64,000 nucleotides of DNA from Myxococcales bacterium (GCA_947483555.1 CANKMW010000029.1:1-64000), one strand, 5' to 3'; shown: positions 15,674 through 24,660, counted from the first letter of the stretch. A program made the numbers and translations. Notes: generated from the letters alone by a model not told the origin.

Positions 15674-15800
15674 GGGCGCGCCAGCCTACCCCAGCCCGAC
15701 ATCAGCGCGACATCAACCCGGCCGCGGCGGCGATTTGGTCGATCCGGATCCGAGCTCGGCTCGTGTACCGTGCCCAGCGAGTCGGGCGGCGCAAAACACG

Positions 15801-15806
15801 CGGAGG
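15801..15806 (+). promoter_or_regulatory. Ribosome-binding site choosing ATG 15814
   Basis: CGGAGG at 15801-15806 sits seven bases ahead of ATG 15814 but only one base ahead of the alternative ATG 15808. The second ATG is therefore the likely start of the fusion enzyme. Confidence 0.55.
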
Positions 15807-15813
15807 TATGTTC

Positions 15814-18060
15814 ATGACCCAGACACTCCCCTTCTGGCCGCGGCCCGGCACCATCGATCTCCCCCTCCACGATCGGCCCCACGCGGCGGCCGACACCGAG
15901 TGGTGGTACGTGAACACCCACGTGCGCACGACCGATGGCCGCGAGCTGTCGCTGTTCGCGGCGTTCTTCCGCATCATCGATAGCCGCGACCAGGCCACCG
16001 GCGCGATCGCGTACGCCCACTCGATGACCTGGGCGCTCACCGACCTGGAACGCGGACGCTACCTGGCCGAGTCGCGGGTCGACGGCCGGGCGCCCGAGCT
16101 TGGCCTCGAGCGGATCAAGAACGGTCGTGGTGCCAAGGACGATCGCCTCAACCGGGCGATGATCGAGATCCTCGAGCAGGGCAAGATCCCGGTCCCCGAC
16201 CGGGTCTTCGACGGCCCGGTGACGGTGGCGACCGACCGGCTGTGCCTCGACTACGGTGGCGCGCGGTTCGAGAGACACGCCGATGGCGCCTACCACCTGC
16301 ACCTGCACAACCCGCGCGATGGCGTCGGCTGCGACCTGGTGTTTCACCCCGAGAAGCCGGCCATCCGCCACGGCGACAACGGCGTCGTCCGCGGTGCGGG
16401 TGGCGAGCAGATGTTCTACTACTTCGTGCCGCGCTGCCGGGTCGAGGGCTCGATCACGCTCGACGGCGCGGCGGTGCCGGTGGCCAGCGGTCAGGGTTGG
16501 TACGATCACGAGTTCGGCGGCTACGTCGCCCCGATCGGATCGGCGCCGCTCGGCGAGGGCGCCGGGGTTCGCGACCTGGGCTGGAACTGGACCGCGGTCC
16601 AGCTCGACGATGGCACCGACCTGAGCGCCTACGAGATCATCGACGTCACCACGCATGCGACGGTGGGCAAGTGGTTGATCATGATCGACCGCGATGGCGG
16701 TCGTCGCGAGGTCAGCGACTTCACGTTCGAGCCCGGCGCGACCTGGACCAGCGCCCGCAGCTTCCACGAGTACCCGACGGCGTGGCGCCTGCGCGCGCCC
16801 AGCGTTGGCCTCGACGTCGCGGTCGAGGCCGTGGTCGACGATCAGGAGCTGATCACGGTCATCTCCAAGCCGGCGTTCTGGGAGGGCCGCTGCCGGGCCC
16901 GCGGCGTGCTCGCCGGTCGTCCGGTCGCCGGCCTGGCCTACGTCGAGCGCAGCGGCTTCGAGCACATCGACAACCTCGACGACTTCTTCGCCGCGGTCGG
17001 CAAGCAGGTGCGGCGCTCGGTCGCCACGCTGATGCCGCTCGATCCCAGCTACCTCGCGCTGCGCGACCTGATCGCCAGCGAGGAGCTCGACCACTACATG
17101 GACGGCGTCGACGCGCCATCGATGGCGGCCACGCTGATCGCCCCGGTGCGCGAGATCGTCGATCGCGGCGGCAAGTCGTGGCGCTCGTACGCGGCGCTGG
17201 CCTGCTGCGACGTGGTCGGCGGCGACTCGCGCCAGTACGTGCAGTGGCTCGCCATGCCCGAGTTGATGCACGTCGGCTCGCTGATCATCGACGATGTCCA
17301 GGACCGGTCGACGGTGCGTCGCGGCGGTCCGACCTGCCATGTCGTCCATGGCGAGCCGATCGCGATCAACGCCGGCACCGCCGCCTACTTCATCATGCAG
17401 AAGCTGCTGGTCTCCGACGAGATGTCGGCCGAGGCCAAGCTGCGCATCTACGACCTGTACTTCTCGGCGATGCGCGCCGGTCACGGCGGCCAGGCCATCG
17501 ACCTCGGCGGCATGGCGCCGTTGATGCCGGCCGCGGTGGCGACCGGCGATGGGGCCGCGCTCGAGGCGCGCATCCTGGCCTGTCACCGCCTCAAGACCGC
17601 GGCGCCGGCCGGCTGCCTGGCCCGTATGGGCGCGGTCGCCGGCGGCGGTAGCAACGAGCAGGTCGCGGCGGTCGGCGGGTTCTTCGAGGCGCTCGGGCTG
17701 GCGTTCCAGATCATCGACGACGTCCTCAACCTGCGCGGCTTCAAGGGCGACCTCAAGCGGCGCGGCGAGGACATCGCCAATGGCACCGTCACCCTGCCGG
17801 TGGCGATGGCGATGGGCCGCCTCGACCTGGAGCGGCGGCAGTGGCTGTGGCAGACCCTGCAATCGAAGCCGCAGGATGACGTCACCGTGGCGGCGGCGGT
17901 CGAGTTGCTCGAGAGCTGTGGCGCCATCGCGGCCTGCGCGACCCTGGCCCGCGAGCTGGTCGAGGACGGCTGGCGCAAGGCCGAACCGTTGCTCGAGCCG
18001 TCGATCGCGCGCGTCATGCTGCGCGCGTTCGGCTGGTACGTCCTCGAGCGCCATTACTAG
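15814..18060 (+). CDS. CrtC/AttH-like lipocalin-type domain fused to polyprenyl diphosphate synthase
   Basis: A 748-residue two-domain enzyme. The first half (about 20-360) begins DTEWWYVNTHVRT and continues with EQMFYYFVPRC and GWYDHEFGG, the signature of the carotenoid 1,2-hydratase / AttH family, which is usually a stand-alone double lipocalin-like protein. The second half (about 410-740) is an all-helical isoprenyl diphosphate synthase with a first aspartate motif DDVQD (D493, D494, D497) and a second motif DDVLN (from D635), in which the last Asp is Asn. The usual GGKRxRP is GGKSWRSY. It probably elongates an isoprenoid diphosphate and hydrates or cyclises a product, but neither substrate is known. 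A GT-C-like membrane gene follows after 18 bases. Confidence 0.8.
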   Translation: MTQTLPFWPRPGTIDLPLHDRPHAAADTEWWYVNTHVRTTDGRELSLFAAFFRIIDSRDQATGAIAYAHSMTWALTDLERGRYLAESRVDGRAPELGLERIKNGRGAKDDRLNRAMIEILEQGKIPVPDRVFDGPVTVATDRLCLDYGGARFERHADGAYHLHLHNPRDGVGCDLVFHPEKPAIRHGDNGVVRGAGGEQMFYYFVPRCRVEGSITLDGAAVPVASGQGWYDHEFGGYVAPIGSAPLGEGAGVRDLGWNWTAVQLDDGTDLSAYEIIDVTTHATVGKWLIMIDRDGGRREVSDFTFEPGATWTSARSFHEYPTAWRLRAPSVGLDVAVEAVVDDQELITVISKPAFWEGRCRARGVLAGRPVAGLAYVERSGFEHIDNLDDFFAAVGKQVRRSVATLMPLDPSYLALRDLIASEELDHYMDGVDAPSMAATLIAPVREIVDRGGKSWRSYAALACCDVVGGDSRQYVQWLAMPELMHVGSLIIDDVQDRSTVRRGGPTCHVVHGEPIAINAGTAAYFIMQKLLVSDEMSAEAKLRIYDLYFSAMRAGHGGQAIDLGGMAPLMPAAVATGDGAALEARILACHRLKTAAPAGCLARMGAVAGGGSNEQVAAVGGFFEALGLAFQIIDDVLNLRGFKGDLKRRGEDIANGTVTLPVAMAMGRLDLERRQWLWQTLQSKPQDDVTVAAAVELLESCGAIAACATLARELVEDGWRKAEPLLEPSIARVMLRAFGWYVLERHY

Positions 18061-18078
18061 GCAACGAAGCAGGGCGGC

Positions 18079-19869
18079 ATGGAGCGTCTGACCAGGTGGC
18101 TCGGCGCCCGCTGGGCGCCGGCGGTGATGGTGGTGTGTGGTCTGGCGCTGGCGTCGCCGGCGCTGACCGCCGACTTCACCGCCGACGATCACATCCACCG
18201 CCTGATCTCGCGCCCCGACCCCGGCGTCGCCGGCGTGTCCTCGCGCCCGCTCGATCTGTTCGTGTTCGCCAGCGGGAGTCCCGACGATGCCCGCGCGCTG
18301 CGCGACGTCGGGATCTACCCGTGGTGGACCGACGTCGAGGTCCACATGGCGTTCTGGCGGCCGCTGACCTCGGCGACTCACGCCGTCGACCACGAGCTGT
18401 GGCCCGATGACGCCACGCCGATGCTGGCCCACAACCTGGTCTGGCTGGCGCTGGCGCTGGCGGTGGTCTGGCGGTGCTATCGCCGCTTCCTCCCCGACCG
18501 CTGGATCGCGGTGCTCGCGCTGGGGCTCTACGCTGTCGACGACGCCCGCGGCCCGGTGGTGGGATGGATCGCCAACCGCAACGCGCTGGTCGCGCTGGCC
18601 CTCGCGGTGCCGGTGCTGCTCGTCCACGACCGCTGGCGCCGCGACGGCTGGACCCCGGGTCGCTGGCTCGGCCCGCTGCTGCTCGCATTCTCCCTCGGCG
18701 CCGGCGAGGCATCGCTGGCGATCGTCGCCTACCTGGTGGCCCACGCGCTGTGGCTCGACCGCGGGCCGGCGCGGGCCCGGCTGCTGGCCCTGGCGCCGTA
18801 CGCCGCGGTGGTGGTCGCCTGGCGGGTCGTCTACCAGCTGCTCGGCTACGGCGTCGCCGGCTCGGGGGTCTACCTCGACCCGGGCGCCGATCCGATCGGC
18901 TTCGTGGCGGTGGCCGCGCAGCGATTGCCGTTGCTGCTGCTCGGCCAGCTCGGCCTGCCGTGGTCGGATCTGGCGTCGCTGTACCCGCTGCTCGGCGCCG
19001 GCGTGCTGGCGACCATGGTGGTGGTCGCGCTGGCGGTGCTGGCGGCGATCGGCCTGGCATGCGCGCGGCTGTTGCGCGTCGATCCGGTCAGCAGGTTCTT
19101 CGCCACCGGCATGGTGCTGGCGGCGGTGCCGGTGGCCAGCACGTTCCCGGCCGATCGCCTGCTCGGCTTCGTCGGGCTGGGGGCGATGGGCCTGGTCGCC
19201 CAGCTCCTGGCCGCGGCGATGCGGCGTCGCGAGTTGCTCGGCTCCGGCCGGGCGCGACGAGCGGTGGCGATCAGCGTCGCCGCCGTGATGGTGCTGGTCC
19301 ACGTCGTGCTGGCGCCGCCGCTGTTGCTGCTGCGGTCGCGGTCGATGGTGACGATCGCGCGCCTCCTGGATCGCGCCGACGCCGGCATCCCCGGCGATCC
19401 CGGCGTGGCGGACCAGACCGTGATCATCGCCAGCGCACCCAGCGACGCGTTCGGCGGCTACATCCCGCTCATGCGGGCGGCGCGCCGCCAGGTCCGCCCG
19501 GCGCACCTGTACTGGCTCGCCACCGGCAGCGCCGCGGTCATGCTCGAGCGCCTCGACACGCACACCCTGCGGGTCGCTCCGGACGGTGGCTTCCTCGGCC
19601 ACGAGATCGATCACATGCTGCGCACCCCGGCCCGGCCGTTCGCGGTCGGCGAGCAGATCGTGCTGTCGGGCCTGACCATCGAGATCGAGACCGTCACCGC
19701 CGACGGTCGGCCGCGCACGGTGCTGGCGCACTTCGAGCGCGAGCTCGAGGATCCCGGCCTGGTGTGGCGGCGCTGGGAGCGCACCACCTACGTGCCGTAC
19801 CAGCCGCCCGCGGTCGGCGGGCACGACACGCTGCCGGCCGCCGACCTGCTCGGCCTGCTCGGTGAGTGA
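18079..19869 (+). CDS. Multi-pass membrane protein, GT-C glycosyltransferase-like
   Basis: A 596-residue integral membrane protein with about ten hydrophobic segments across residues 12-420 and a soluble C-terminal domain (about 430-596). After the first helix a loop reads ADFTADDHIHR, and a second loop WRPLTSATHAVDHELWP follows. This layout, with acidic residues in the first periplasmic loop, is typical of GT-C mannosyl- or arabinosyl-type transferases that use polyprenyl-phosphate sugars. The position 18 bases after the polyprenyl synthase fusion would fit a lipid-carrier sugar donor, but that link is inference. The family is not certain. Confidence 0.55.
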   Translation: MERLTRWLGARWAPAVMVVCGLALASPALTADFTADDHIHRLISRPDPGVAGVSSRPLDLFVFASGSPDDARALRDVGIYPWWTDVEVHMAFWRPLTSATHAVDHELWPDDATPMLAHNLVWLALALAVVWRCYRRFLPDRWIAVLALGLYAVDDARGPVVGWIANRNALVALALAVPVLLVHDRWRRDGWTPGRWLGPLLLAFSLGAGEASLAIVAYLVAHALWLDRGPARARLLALAPYAAVVVAWRVVYQLLGYGVAGSGVYLDPGADPIGFVAVAAQRLPLLLLGQLGLPWSDLASLYPLLGAGVLATMVVVALAVLAAIGLACARLLRVDPVSRFFATGMVLAAVPVASTFPADRLLGFVGLGAMGLVAQLLAAAMRRRELLGSGRARRAVAISVAAVMVLVHVVLAPPLLLLRSRSMVTIARLLDRADAGIPGDPGVADQTVIIASAPSDAFGGYIPLMRAARRQVRPAHLYWLATGSAAVMLERLDTHTLRVAPDGGFLGHEIDHMLRTPARPFAVGEQIVLSGLTIEIETVTADGRPRTVLAHFERELEDPGLVWRRWERTTYVPYQPPAVGGHDTLPAADLLGLLGE

Positions 19870-19997
19870 GAGCATGAGACCGATGAACGCGTCGATCCCG
19901 GCGTCGACCGCGGCATCGACGCGCGCGCCCGCGACGATCAGCTGACATGCGGCGTTGCTCCGGACCCACGCGGTCGGCGCTGGGGCAGACTTGCGGC

Positions 19998-20744
19998 ATG
20001 GAGTGGTTCGACGTTCGGCTGGATCCCAGGCCCTTGATGATGATCCACTTCGGGCAGACGCTTGCGTTCGGCACCGCACGGGCCACACCGGAGCCGCTGG
20101 AGGCCGAGCGCGATGCGAAGGCGGCGTGGCGGATCCGGGGCACGTGGAGCCTCACGTTCCGGATCCTGATCGATCGCGACAGCATCAACGTGGCGGCGGT
20201 CTACAAGGACCGCGGAATCATCCGGGCGTTCGAGGACTTCCGGACGTTCCACGGGCGAGACGCGATTCCCGAGGAGAGCGACCAGATCATCGCGCGCCAC
20301 GAGGCCAGCTGGAAGGGGTACCTCCCGACCGACATCGACGACGTCTACAACCACGAGCTCCGGCACGTGGTCGCCGCCCGCGCGGTCGTCGCCTACGACA
20401 CCCACGGCGGCCAGCTGCGCAAGCTGATCGACGACGCCGCGACCCGCACGTTCCCCGACGAGTCCGTGGCGCGGGGTGAGGCCAACGTGTGGGCGACCAG
20501 CGTGACGCTCCGGCTGCGCCAGCTGTGGAACGCCGGCGGCAGCCACGACTCGTACGCTGTGGCCGCTGCGCTCGGTGGCGTGACCGGCGCGGCCCTCACC
20601 GCACTGGGTGTGGGCATCGAGCCACCTGCGCACACGGCGGTCCCGGGTGGACAAGCACCGCCCCCGACCGGGAGCACCGAAGCCTGGGAGCTCGAGAAGC
20701 ACCAGCTCGCGCTCCGCGGCTACCATTCGCTCGAGCTGCCTTGA
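19998..20744 (+). CDS. Uncharacterised protein with HELRH (HExxH) motif, DUF922-like
   Basis: A 248-residue protein without an obvious signal peptide. In the middle it has VYNHELRHVVAARAVV, a perfect HExxH (H119, E120, H123) followed by a small-residue helix, as in zinc metallopeptidases and in the DUF922 family, where an HE..H follows a Tyr. The first 80 residues are beta-rich (WRIRGTWSLTFRILIDRD). A Pro/Gly-rich tract (APPPTGSTEAWE) precedes the end. The third zinc ligand is not evident. A protease role is possible but unproven. Neighbours are a GT-C-like gene and a propeller lipoprotein, neither informative. Confidence 0.5.
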   Translation: MEWFDVRLDPRPLMMIHFGQTLAFGTARATPEPLEAERDAKAAWRIRGTWSLTFRILIDRDSINVAAVYKDRGIIRAFEDFRTFHGRDAIPEESDQIIARHEASWKGYLPTDIDDVYNHELRHVVAARAVVAYDTHGGQLRKLIDDAATRTFPDESVARGEANVWATSVTLRLRQLWNAGGSHDSYAVAAALGGVTGAALTALGVGIEPPAHTAVPGGQAPPPTGSTEAWELEKHQLALRGYHSLELP

Positions 20745-20827
20745 CCCGCGACGAAGAAGTTCCGGAAGGCCGGACCCGGCGACCACGGCATGTTCTCGGG
20801 CGAGCCCGGCGTGTGATACGGAGTGGC

Positions 20828-22012
20828 ATGACGAGATGGCTCGGGGTGCTCGCCGTGGTGGTCGCCGCATGCGGCGGCGATGGCGCGTCCGGAGACCCGG
20901 ACGCCGCGTGGGAGTTCGATGCAGCGTGCGAGCGCAGGTCACCGACCCCGGATGGGCTCCGGCGTGGCGTGGTCTCGTTGCCGTACAGTGCGTCGGGCGG
21001 GCAGGCGAGCACGTATCGCGTGTTCGAGCTCGATCCGTCGGGCAATTCGCTGACCTTCACCAACGAGACGTTCGAGATGGGACGCACCACGATCGGCACG
21101 ATCGTGTTCACGCCTGATCGCGAGATCGGCCTCGTCGCCCAGGAGGACGGTTCACTCGGGGTGTTCCGTATCGATCGAAGCTACGTGACGGTGGTGCACC
21201 GGCGATTCCAGGGCAGCTTCTACGCCGAGCAGGTCGTGATGGATCCGGGCGGGTTCTTCGCCTACGTGCTCGATCCGAACACCCGAGAGAACGGCGGAGG
21301 GATCTACACGGTCGGCATCGCATGCGATGGTACCTTGACCGACCATAGGCTCTTGTTGCCGGCTAGGTCGCCACGCAAGTTGGTCCTGGTCAGCGGCGCC
21401 GAGGCAGTGCTGGCAGCGGCCGACGTCGGTGTATCGTCGCCGGCCGGGCACGACGTGCACTGGATGGACATGAGCGCCAACCCGCCGGAGCGCGTCACTG
21501 GCGCCGACGCGTTCGGCGACGACGAAGCCATCGTTGGCGGCCTCGTCGTGACGAGAGACCGGCGCTTCGTGCTGGTTGGTGACACCTCGCAGTTCTCGGG
21601 CGTGCCCAACCGCGTGGCGGTGGTCGAGATAACGGGCGTCACCACCCTCACGCCGCGCCAGGTGCTCACACCGGTGGAAGATCCGCTGGCGATCGTGACG
21701 TCGCCCTTGAACGACGCGGCGCTGGTGGTCAGCGGCTTCGGCGACGCCCTCCTCGGCCTCGACTACACGCCAGGGGGCGCGGCGCCGTTCTCGGTGCGGG
21801 GACCGCTGACCTATACGGGGGCGCGGCCCGAGTTGCCCGGCCACGCCGTGATGATCGGGCCCGGCACGTTGAGCGGCATGACGTTGATCGCCGAGAACCT
21901 CGGCGTGCGACGTGTTCGTTTCGGAGGGAACGGCACCGTCATCGATCTGGGCAAGACGGAGACCGGCACCGGCACCGAGAACATCATCGGTGCGATCGGC
22001 ATTCAGCAGTAG
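20828..22012 (+). CDS. Exported lipoprotein, beta-propeller-like
   Basis: A 394-residue protein with signal LGVLAVVVAAC (Cys15), then GGDGASGDPDA. The mature part has repeated stretches of the form IGTIVFTPDREIGLVAQEDG, QVVMDPGGFFAYVLDP and GGLVVTRDRRFVLVGD, spaced by about 50-80 residues. This is the look of a seven-bladed propeller (YVTN or lactonase type). Binding partner and function are unknown. GGAG ahead of ATG 20828 supports the start. Confidence 0.65.
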   Translation: MTRWLGVLAVVVAACGGDGASGDPDAAWEFDAACERRSPTPDGLRRGVVSLPYSASGGQASTYRVFELDPSGNSLTFTNETFEMGRTTIGTIVFTPDREIGLVAQEDGSLGVFRIDRSYVTVVHRRFQGSFYAEQVVMDPGGFFAYVLDPNTRENGGGIYTVGIACDGTLTDHRLLLPARSPRKLVLVSGAEAVLAAADVGVSSPAGHDVHWMDMSANPPERVTGADAFGDDEAIVGGLVVTRDRRFVLVGDTSQFSGVPNRVAVVEITGVTTLTPRQVLTPVEDPLAIVTSPLNDAALVVSGFGDALLGLDYTPGGAAPFSVRGPLTYTGARPELPGHAVMIGPGTLSGMTLIAENLGVRRVRFGGNGTVIDLGKTETGTGTENIIGAIGIQQ

Positions 22013-22080
22013 CGCTCAACGTGCACCGGAGCCGCGCGACCGGCGCGCGGCAGCGGGCTGGGTACGACCACTTCTCACCA

Positions 22081-22262
22081 TCGCGGGTCGATATGATGAC
22101 GAGCGGGTCGGACTCGGCGACGAGTTTGTCGAGGCGATCGACGACAGCCTCGCGACGATCAGCGCCAGTCCAGGGACCTGGCCGGTATTAGCCTGGAATC
22201 AGGCCGCCGAGTCCGCCGATCCAGCGCTACGTGGTGGACCGGTTTCCGTGTTCGGCGAGTGA
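22081..22262 (+). pseudogene. ParE/RelE-like toxin remnant, frameshifted
   Basis: One frame reads RYDDERVGLGDEFVEAIDDS, then SASPGTWPV. It closely matches the intact ParE-like toxin at 24931-25230 (RYERERVSLGEEFVAAVD). Near 22190 the match passes to the next frame, where PGIR...PIQRYVVDRFP continues the alignment (toxin: PGIR...PIRRFVMPRFP). The C-terminal third is missing and no antitoxin gene is nearby. This is direct evidence of a one-base frameshift and truncation in a second copy of the same toxin family. Confidence 0.6.
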
Positions 22263-22270
22263 TCAGGAAC

Positions 22271-23608
22271 TCACGACCGCGCGCCGCGGGTCGCCCGTGC
22301 GGCGCCGGCGGCGCGCTCGCGGCCGACCAGCCGCAAGTAGTCGTCGAAGTCGACCTGCATGGTGTGGCGCGCCGACCGGACGTAGCGGCGGTGCATGACC
22401 AGGCGCTCGCGCGCCATGGCGGCGCGCATCTCGGGCTCGGGCGGCAGGCGGTAGCGGCCGGTGACGTGGTCGGCCAGCCACTGGCCCTGGGCCTCGGCGA
22501 TCGGCATGATCGCGCCCAGCGGCTGGCACAGCCCGACGAAGAACAGGTCATCGACGCCGGGTTTCCAGCAGCGCATGAACAGCGGCAGATCGTTGTCGGG
22601 GGCGCTGGCCACCGCCGGGTCGAGGAACGGGAAGCTCACGTTGTAGCCGGTGCACCAGATGATGACGTCGACGTCCTCCGTGGTGCCGTCGGTGAACGTG
22701 ACGCGGTGCCCGTCGAGATCGCGGATCGCCGGCTTGATCGCCAGGTCGCCGCGACCCAGACGCGTGAACAGATCACTCGAGATCGTCGGGTGCGCCTCGC
22801 CGATCGCGTGGTCGGGCGCCGGCAGGCCGAAGCGGGTCGGGTCGCCGACCGCGAGCTTGTGCAGGGCGCCAGCGACGGCGCGGCGGACCCGCCACGGGGT
22901 CCACGGCGGCAGCGCGACCGCCTGATCGAGCGGCTTGCCGAACCAGTAGTGCGGGATGACGTGGGCGCCGCGCCGCACCGATAGCCAGACCTTGGCCGCC
23001 ACCCCCTCGCGCGACAGCTCGCAGGCGATGTCCATGGCGCTGTTGCCGAAGCCGACCACCACGACCCGCTTGCCGCGGAGGTCGTGGGGCTCGTCGACGC
23101 CGAGGTAGTGGTGCGAGTGGAAGGCGAGGCCGTCGAAGCGGCCGGGTGGCGGTGGCGTCGGGCCACGTGGATCCCAGTGGTGGCCGCTGGCCACCGCCAG
23201 CACGTCGAAGTCCTCGCGGTCGCCGTGGTCGGAGGTCACGGTCCAGCCGCCGTCGCGACGCCGTTCGGCGCTGGTCACCCCGGTCTGGAACCGGATCGCG
23301 CCGCGCAGCCCGAAGTGATCGACGTAGGCGTCGAAGTAGCGGGCGATCAGGGTGTGGTGCGGGAAATCAGGGTAGTCGCGCGGCATCGGATAGTCGGCGT
23401 ACTGCATGCGATCGCGCGAGGTGTTGATGTGCAGCGAGCGGTACGCCGACGACATGCCGTTGGAGTTCTTGAACACCCAGTTGCCGCCGACCCGGTCGCT
23501 CTTTTCGTAGACGACGTGGGGCACGCCGGCGTCCGCGAGCGCCTTGGCGACCGGGATCCCGCTCGAGCCGGCGCCGATGATGGCGACCCGCGGTCGGGGC
23601 GCGGTCAC
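22271..23608 (-). CDS. Flavin-containing monooxygenase (FMO type)
   Basis: A 445-residue NADPH- and FAD-dependent oxygenase. It has the FAD site AIIGAGSSG (residues 9-17), the NADPH site VVVVGFGNSAMD, the FMO motif F-x-G-x3-H-S-x2-Y (FDGLAFHSHHY) and the late IIWCTGYN. The final position of the FMO motif is Tyr and not Trp-Pro/Asp, which favours an N- or S-oxidising FMO over a Baeyer-Villiger enzyme. The start is GTG 23608, overlapping the stop of the upstream hydrolase gene (GTGA), so the two are translationally coupled. The substrate is unknown. Confidence 0.85.
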   Translation of the reverse strand: MTAPRPRVAIIGAGSSGIPVAKALADAGVPHVVYEKSDRVGGNWVFKNSNGMSSAYRSLHINTSRDRMQYADYPMPRDYPDFPHHTLIARYFDAYVDHFGLRGAIRFQTGVTSAERRRDGGWTVTSDHGDREDFDVLAVASGHHWDPRGPTPPPPGRFDGLAFHSHHYLGVDEPHDLRGKRVVVVGFGNSAMDIACELSREGVAAKVWLSVRRGAHVIPHYWFGKPLDQAVALPPWTPWRVRRAVAGALHKLAVGDPTRFGLPAPDHAIGEAHPTISSDLFTRLGRGDLAIKPAIRDLDGHRVTFTDGTTEDVDVIIWCTGYNVSFPFLDPAVASAPDNDLPLFMRCWKPGVDDLFFVGLCQPLGAIMPIAEAQGQWLADHVTGRYRLPPEPEMRAAMARERLVMHRRYVRSARHTMQVDFDDYLRLVGRERAAGAARATRGARS

Positions 23609-24660
23609 GTCGGCCTCAGGAGCTCCGACGTCCGCCGCGCCAGGTCCAGCACCGCCGCGCGGGCGGCGTCGCAGGCGCCGGTCATGGTGATGAAGCCGTG
23701 GATGAGCGAGGTGTGCACGCGGTAGTCGACCGTGGTGCCAGCGGCGCGCAGCCGCTCGGCGTACGCCGCGCCCTCGTCGCGCAGCGGATCGAAGCCGGCG
23801 GCGACGATCAGCGTCGGCGCGGCGGTGCCGACCTCGGGCACCTGCAGCAGCGAGGCGGCGCGCCACGCCGCCGCGGGGAGGTAATGGTCGCGGAACCAGT
23901 GCATCAGCGGCAGCGTGAGCAGGTAGCCGTCGGAATAGCGTTCGCAGCTCGGCAGCGCGTGGGCATGGTCGACGAGCGGATAGATCAGCACCTGGGCGCG
24001 CGGTCGCGGCATGACGCCGCTGCGCAGCCGCCGGTCGTGACCGCGATCGCGAGCGGCCAGCTCGACCCATGCCGCCAGGTAACCGCCGAAGCTGTCGCCG
24101 GCGACCGCGGCCCGCGACGGATCGGCGCCCCAGCGGTGGGCGTGCAGGAGCGCCCACGGCCACACCGCCACCGCGTCGTCGATGGCCGCCGGGTGCGGAT
24201 GCTCGGGCGCCAGGCGGTACTCGACCGAGGCCACGGCGCAGCCGGCGTGGGCGGCGTACAGACGGCAGAAGCGATCGTGGCCGTCGATCGAGCCGATCAC
24301 GCCGCCGCCGCCGTGGAAGTACACCACCAGGGCGCCGCTCGCCGAGCGCGGCACGTAGACCCGGACCGGCAGGTCGCCGCCCGGCCCGGGCGCGAGCTCG
24401 TCGAAGATGCGGGCCATCGGCACCCGGTCGGCGTCGAGCGCGGCGATGCCACGGTCGGCGACCTTGCGAGCGCGCGGCACCTCCATGCGCTCGATCCGCG
24501 GCCCGACCCGGGCGGCGACGCGCAGCATCGCGGCGAGCTGTGGATCGAGTAACTGGCCGTCGACCACGACGTCGCCGCCGGCGAGCGCTCGCAACACGGA
24601 CACCGGCAGGCGGGTGGCGGCGCGGAGCGCGCGCTGTTGCAGGCGGGCAGCGGTCGACAT
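23605..24660 (-). CDS. HSL-family alpha/beta hydrolase (esterase)
   Basis: A 351-residue hydrolase of the hormone-sensitive-lipase family. It has HGGGG (116-120) for the oxyanion hole, GDSFG (188-192) with nucleophile Ser190, a likely acid in AGFDPLRDE and His in SLIHGF. It should cleave carboxyl esters or deacetylate small substrates. The coupling to the FMO gene suggests successive steps on one compound. The region around its start codon is part of a direct repeat whose second copy lies beyond the toxin-antitoxin pair, so the promoter side of this gene was altered by that event. Confidence 0.85.
   Translation of the reverse strand: MSTAARLQQRALRAATRLPVSVLRALAGGDVVVDGQLLDPQLAAMLRVAARVGPRIERMEVPRARKVADRGIAALDADRVPMARIFDELAPGPGGDLPVRVYVPRSASGALVVYFHGGGGVIGSIDGHDRFCRLYAAHAGCAVASVEYRLAPEHPHPAAIDDAVAVWPWALLHAHRWGADPSRAAVAGDSFGGYLAAWVELAARDRGHDRRLRSGVMPRPRAQVLIYPLVDHAHALPSCERYSDGYLLTLPLMHWFRDHYLPAAAWRAASLLQVPEVGTAAPTLIVAAGFDPLRDEGAAYAERLRAAGTTVDYRVHTSLIHGFITMTGACDAARAAVLDLARRTSELLRPT

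Noticed and set aside
15664..20088. A very long open frame (over 1400 codons) on the minus strand opposite the isoprenoid fusion and GT-C gene
   Set aside because: It is low-complexity Arg/His/Gln/Gly-rich, has no domain, and lies exactly opposite genes with clear motifs. It is a GC-bias shadow.
22271..23608. Baeyer-Villiger monooxygenase call for the flavoprotein
   Set aside because: The motif F-x-G-x3-H-S-x2-Y ends in Tyr and lacks the Trp-Pro/Asp of Baeyer-Villiger enzymes.
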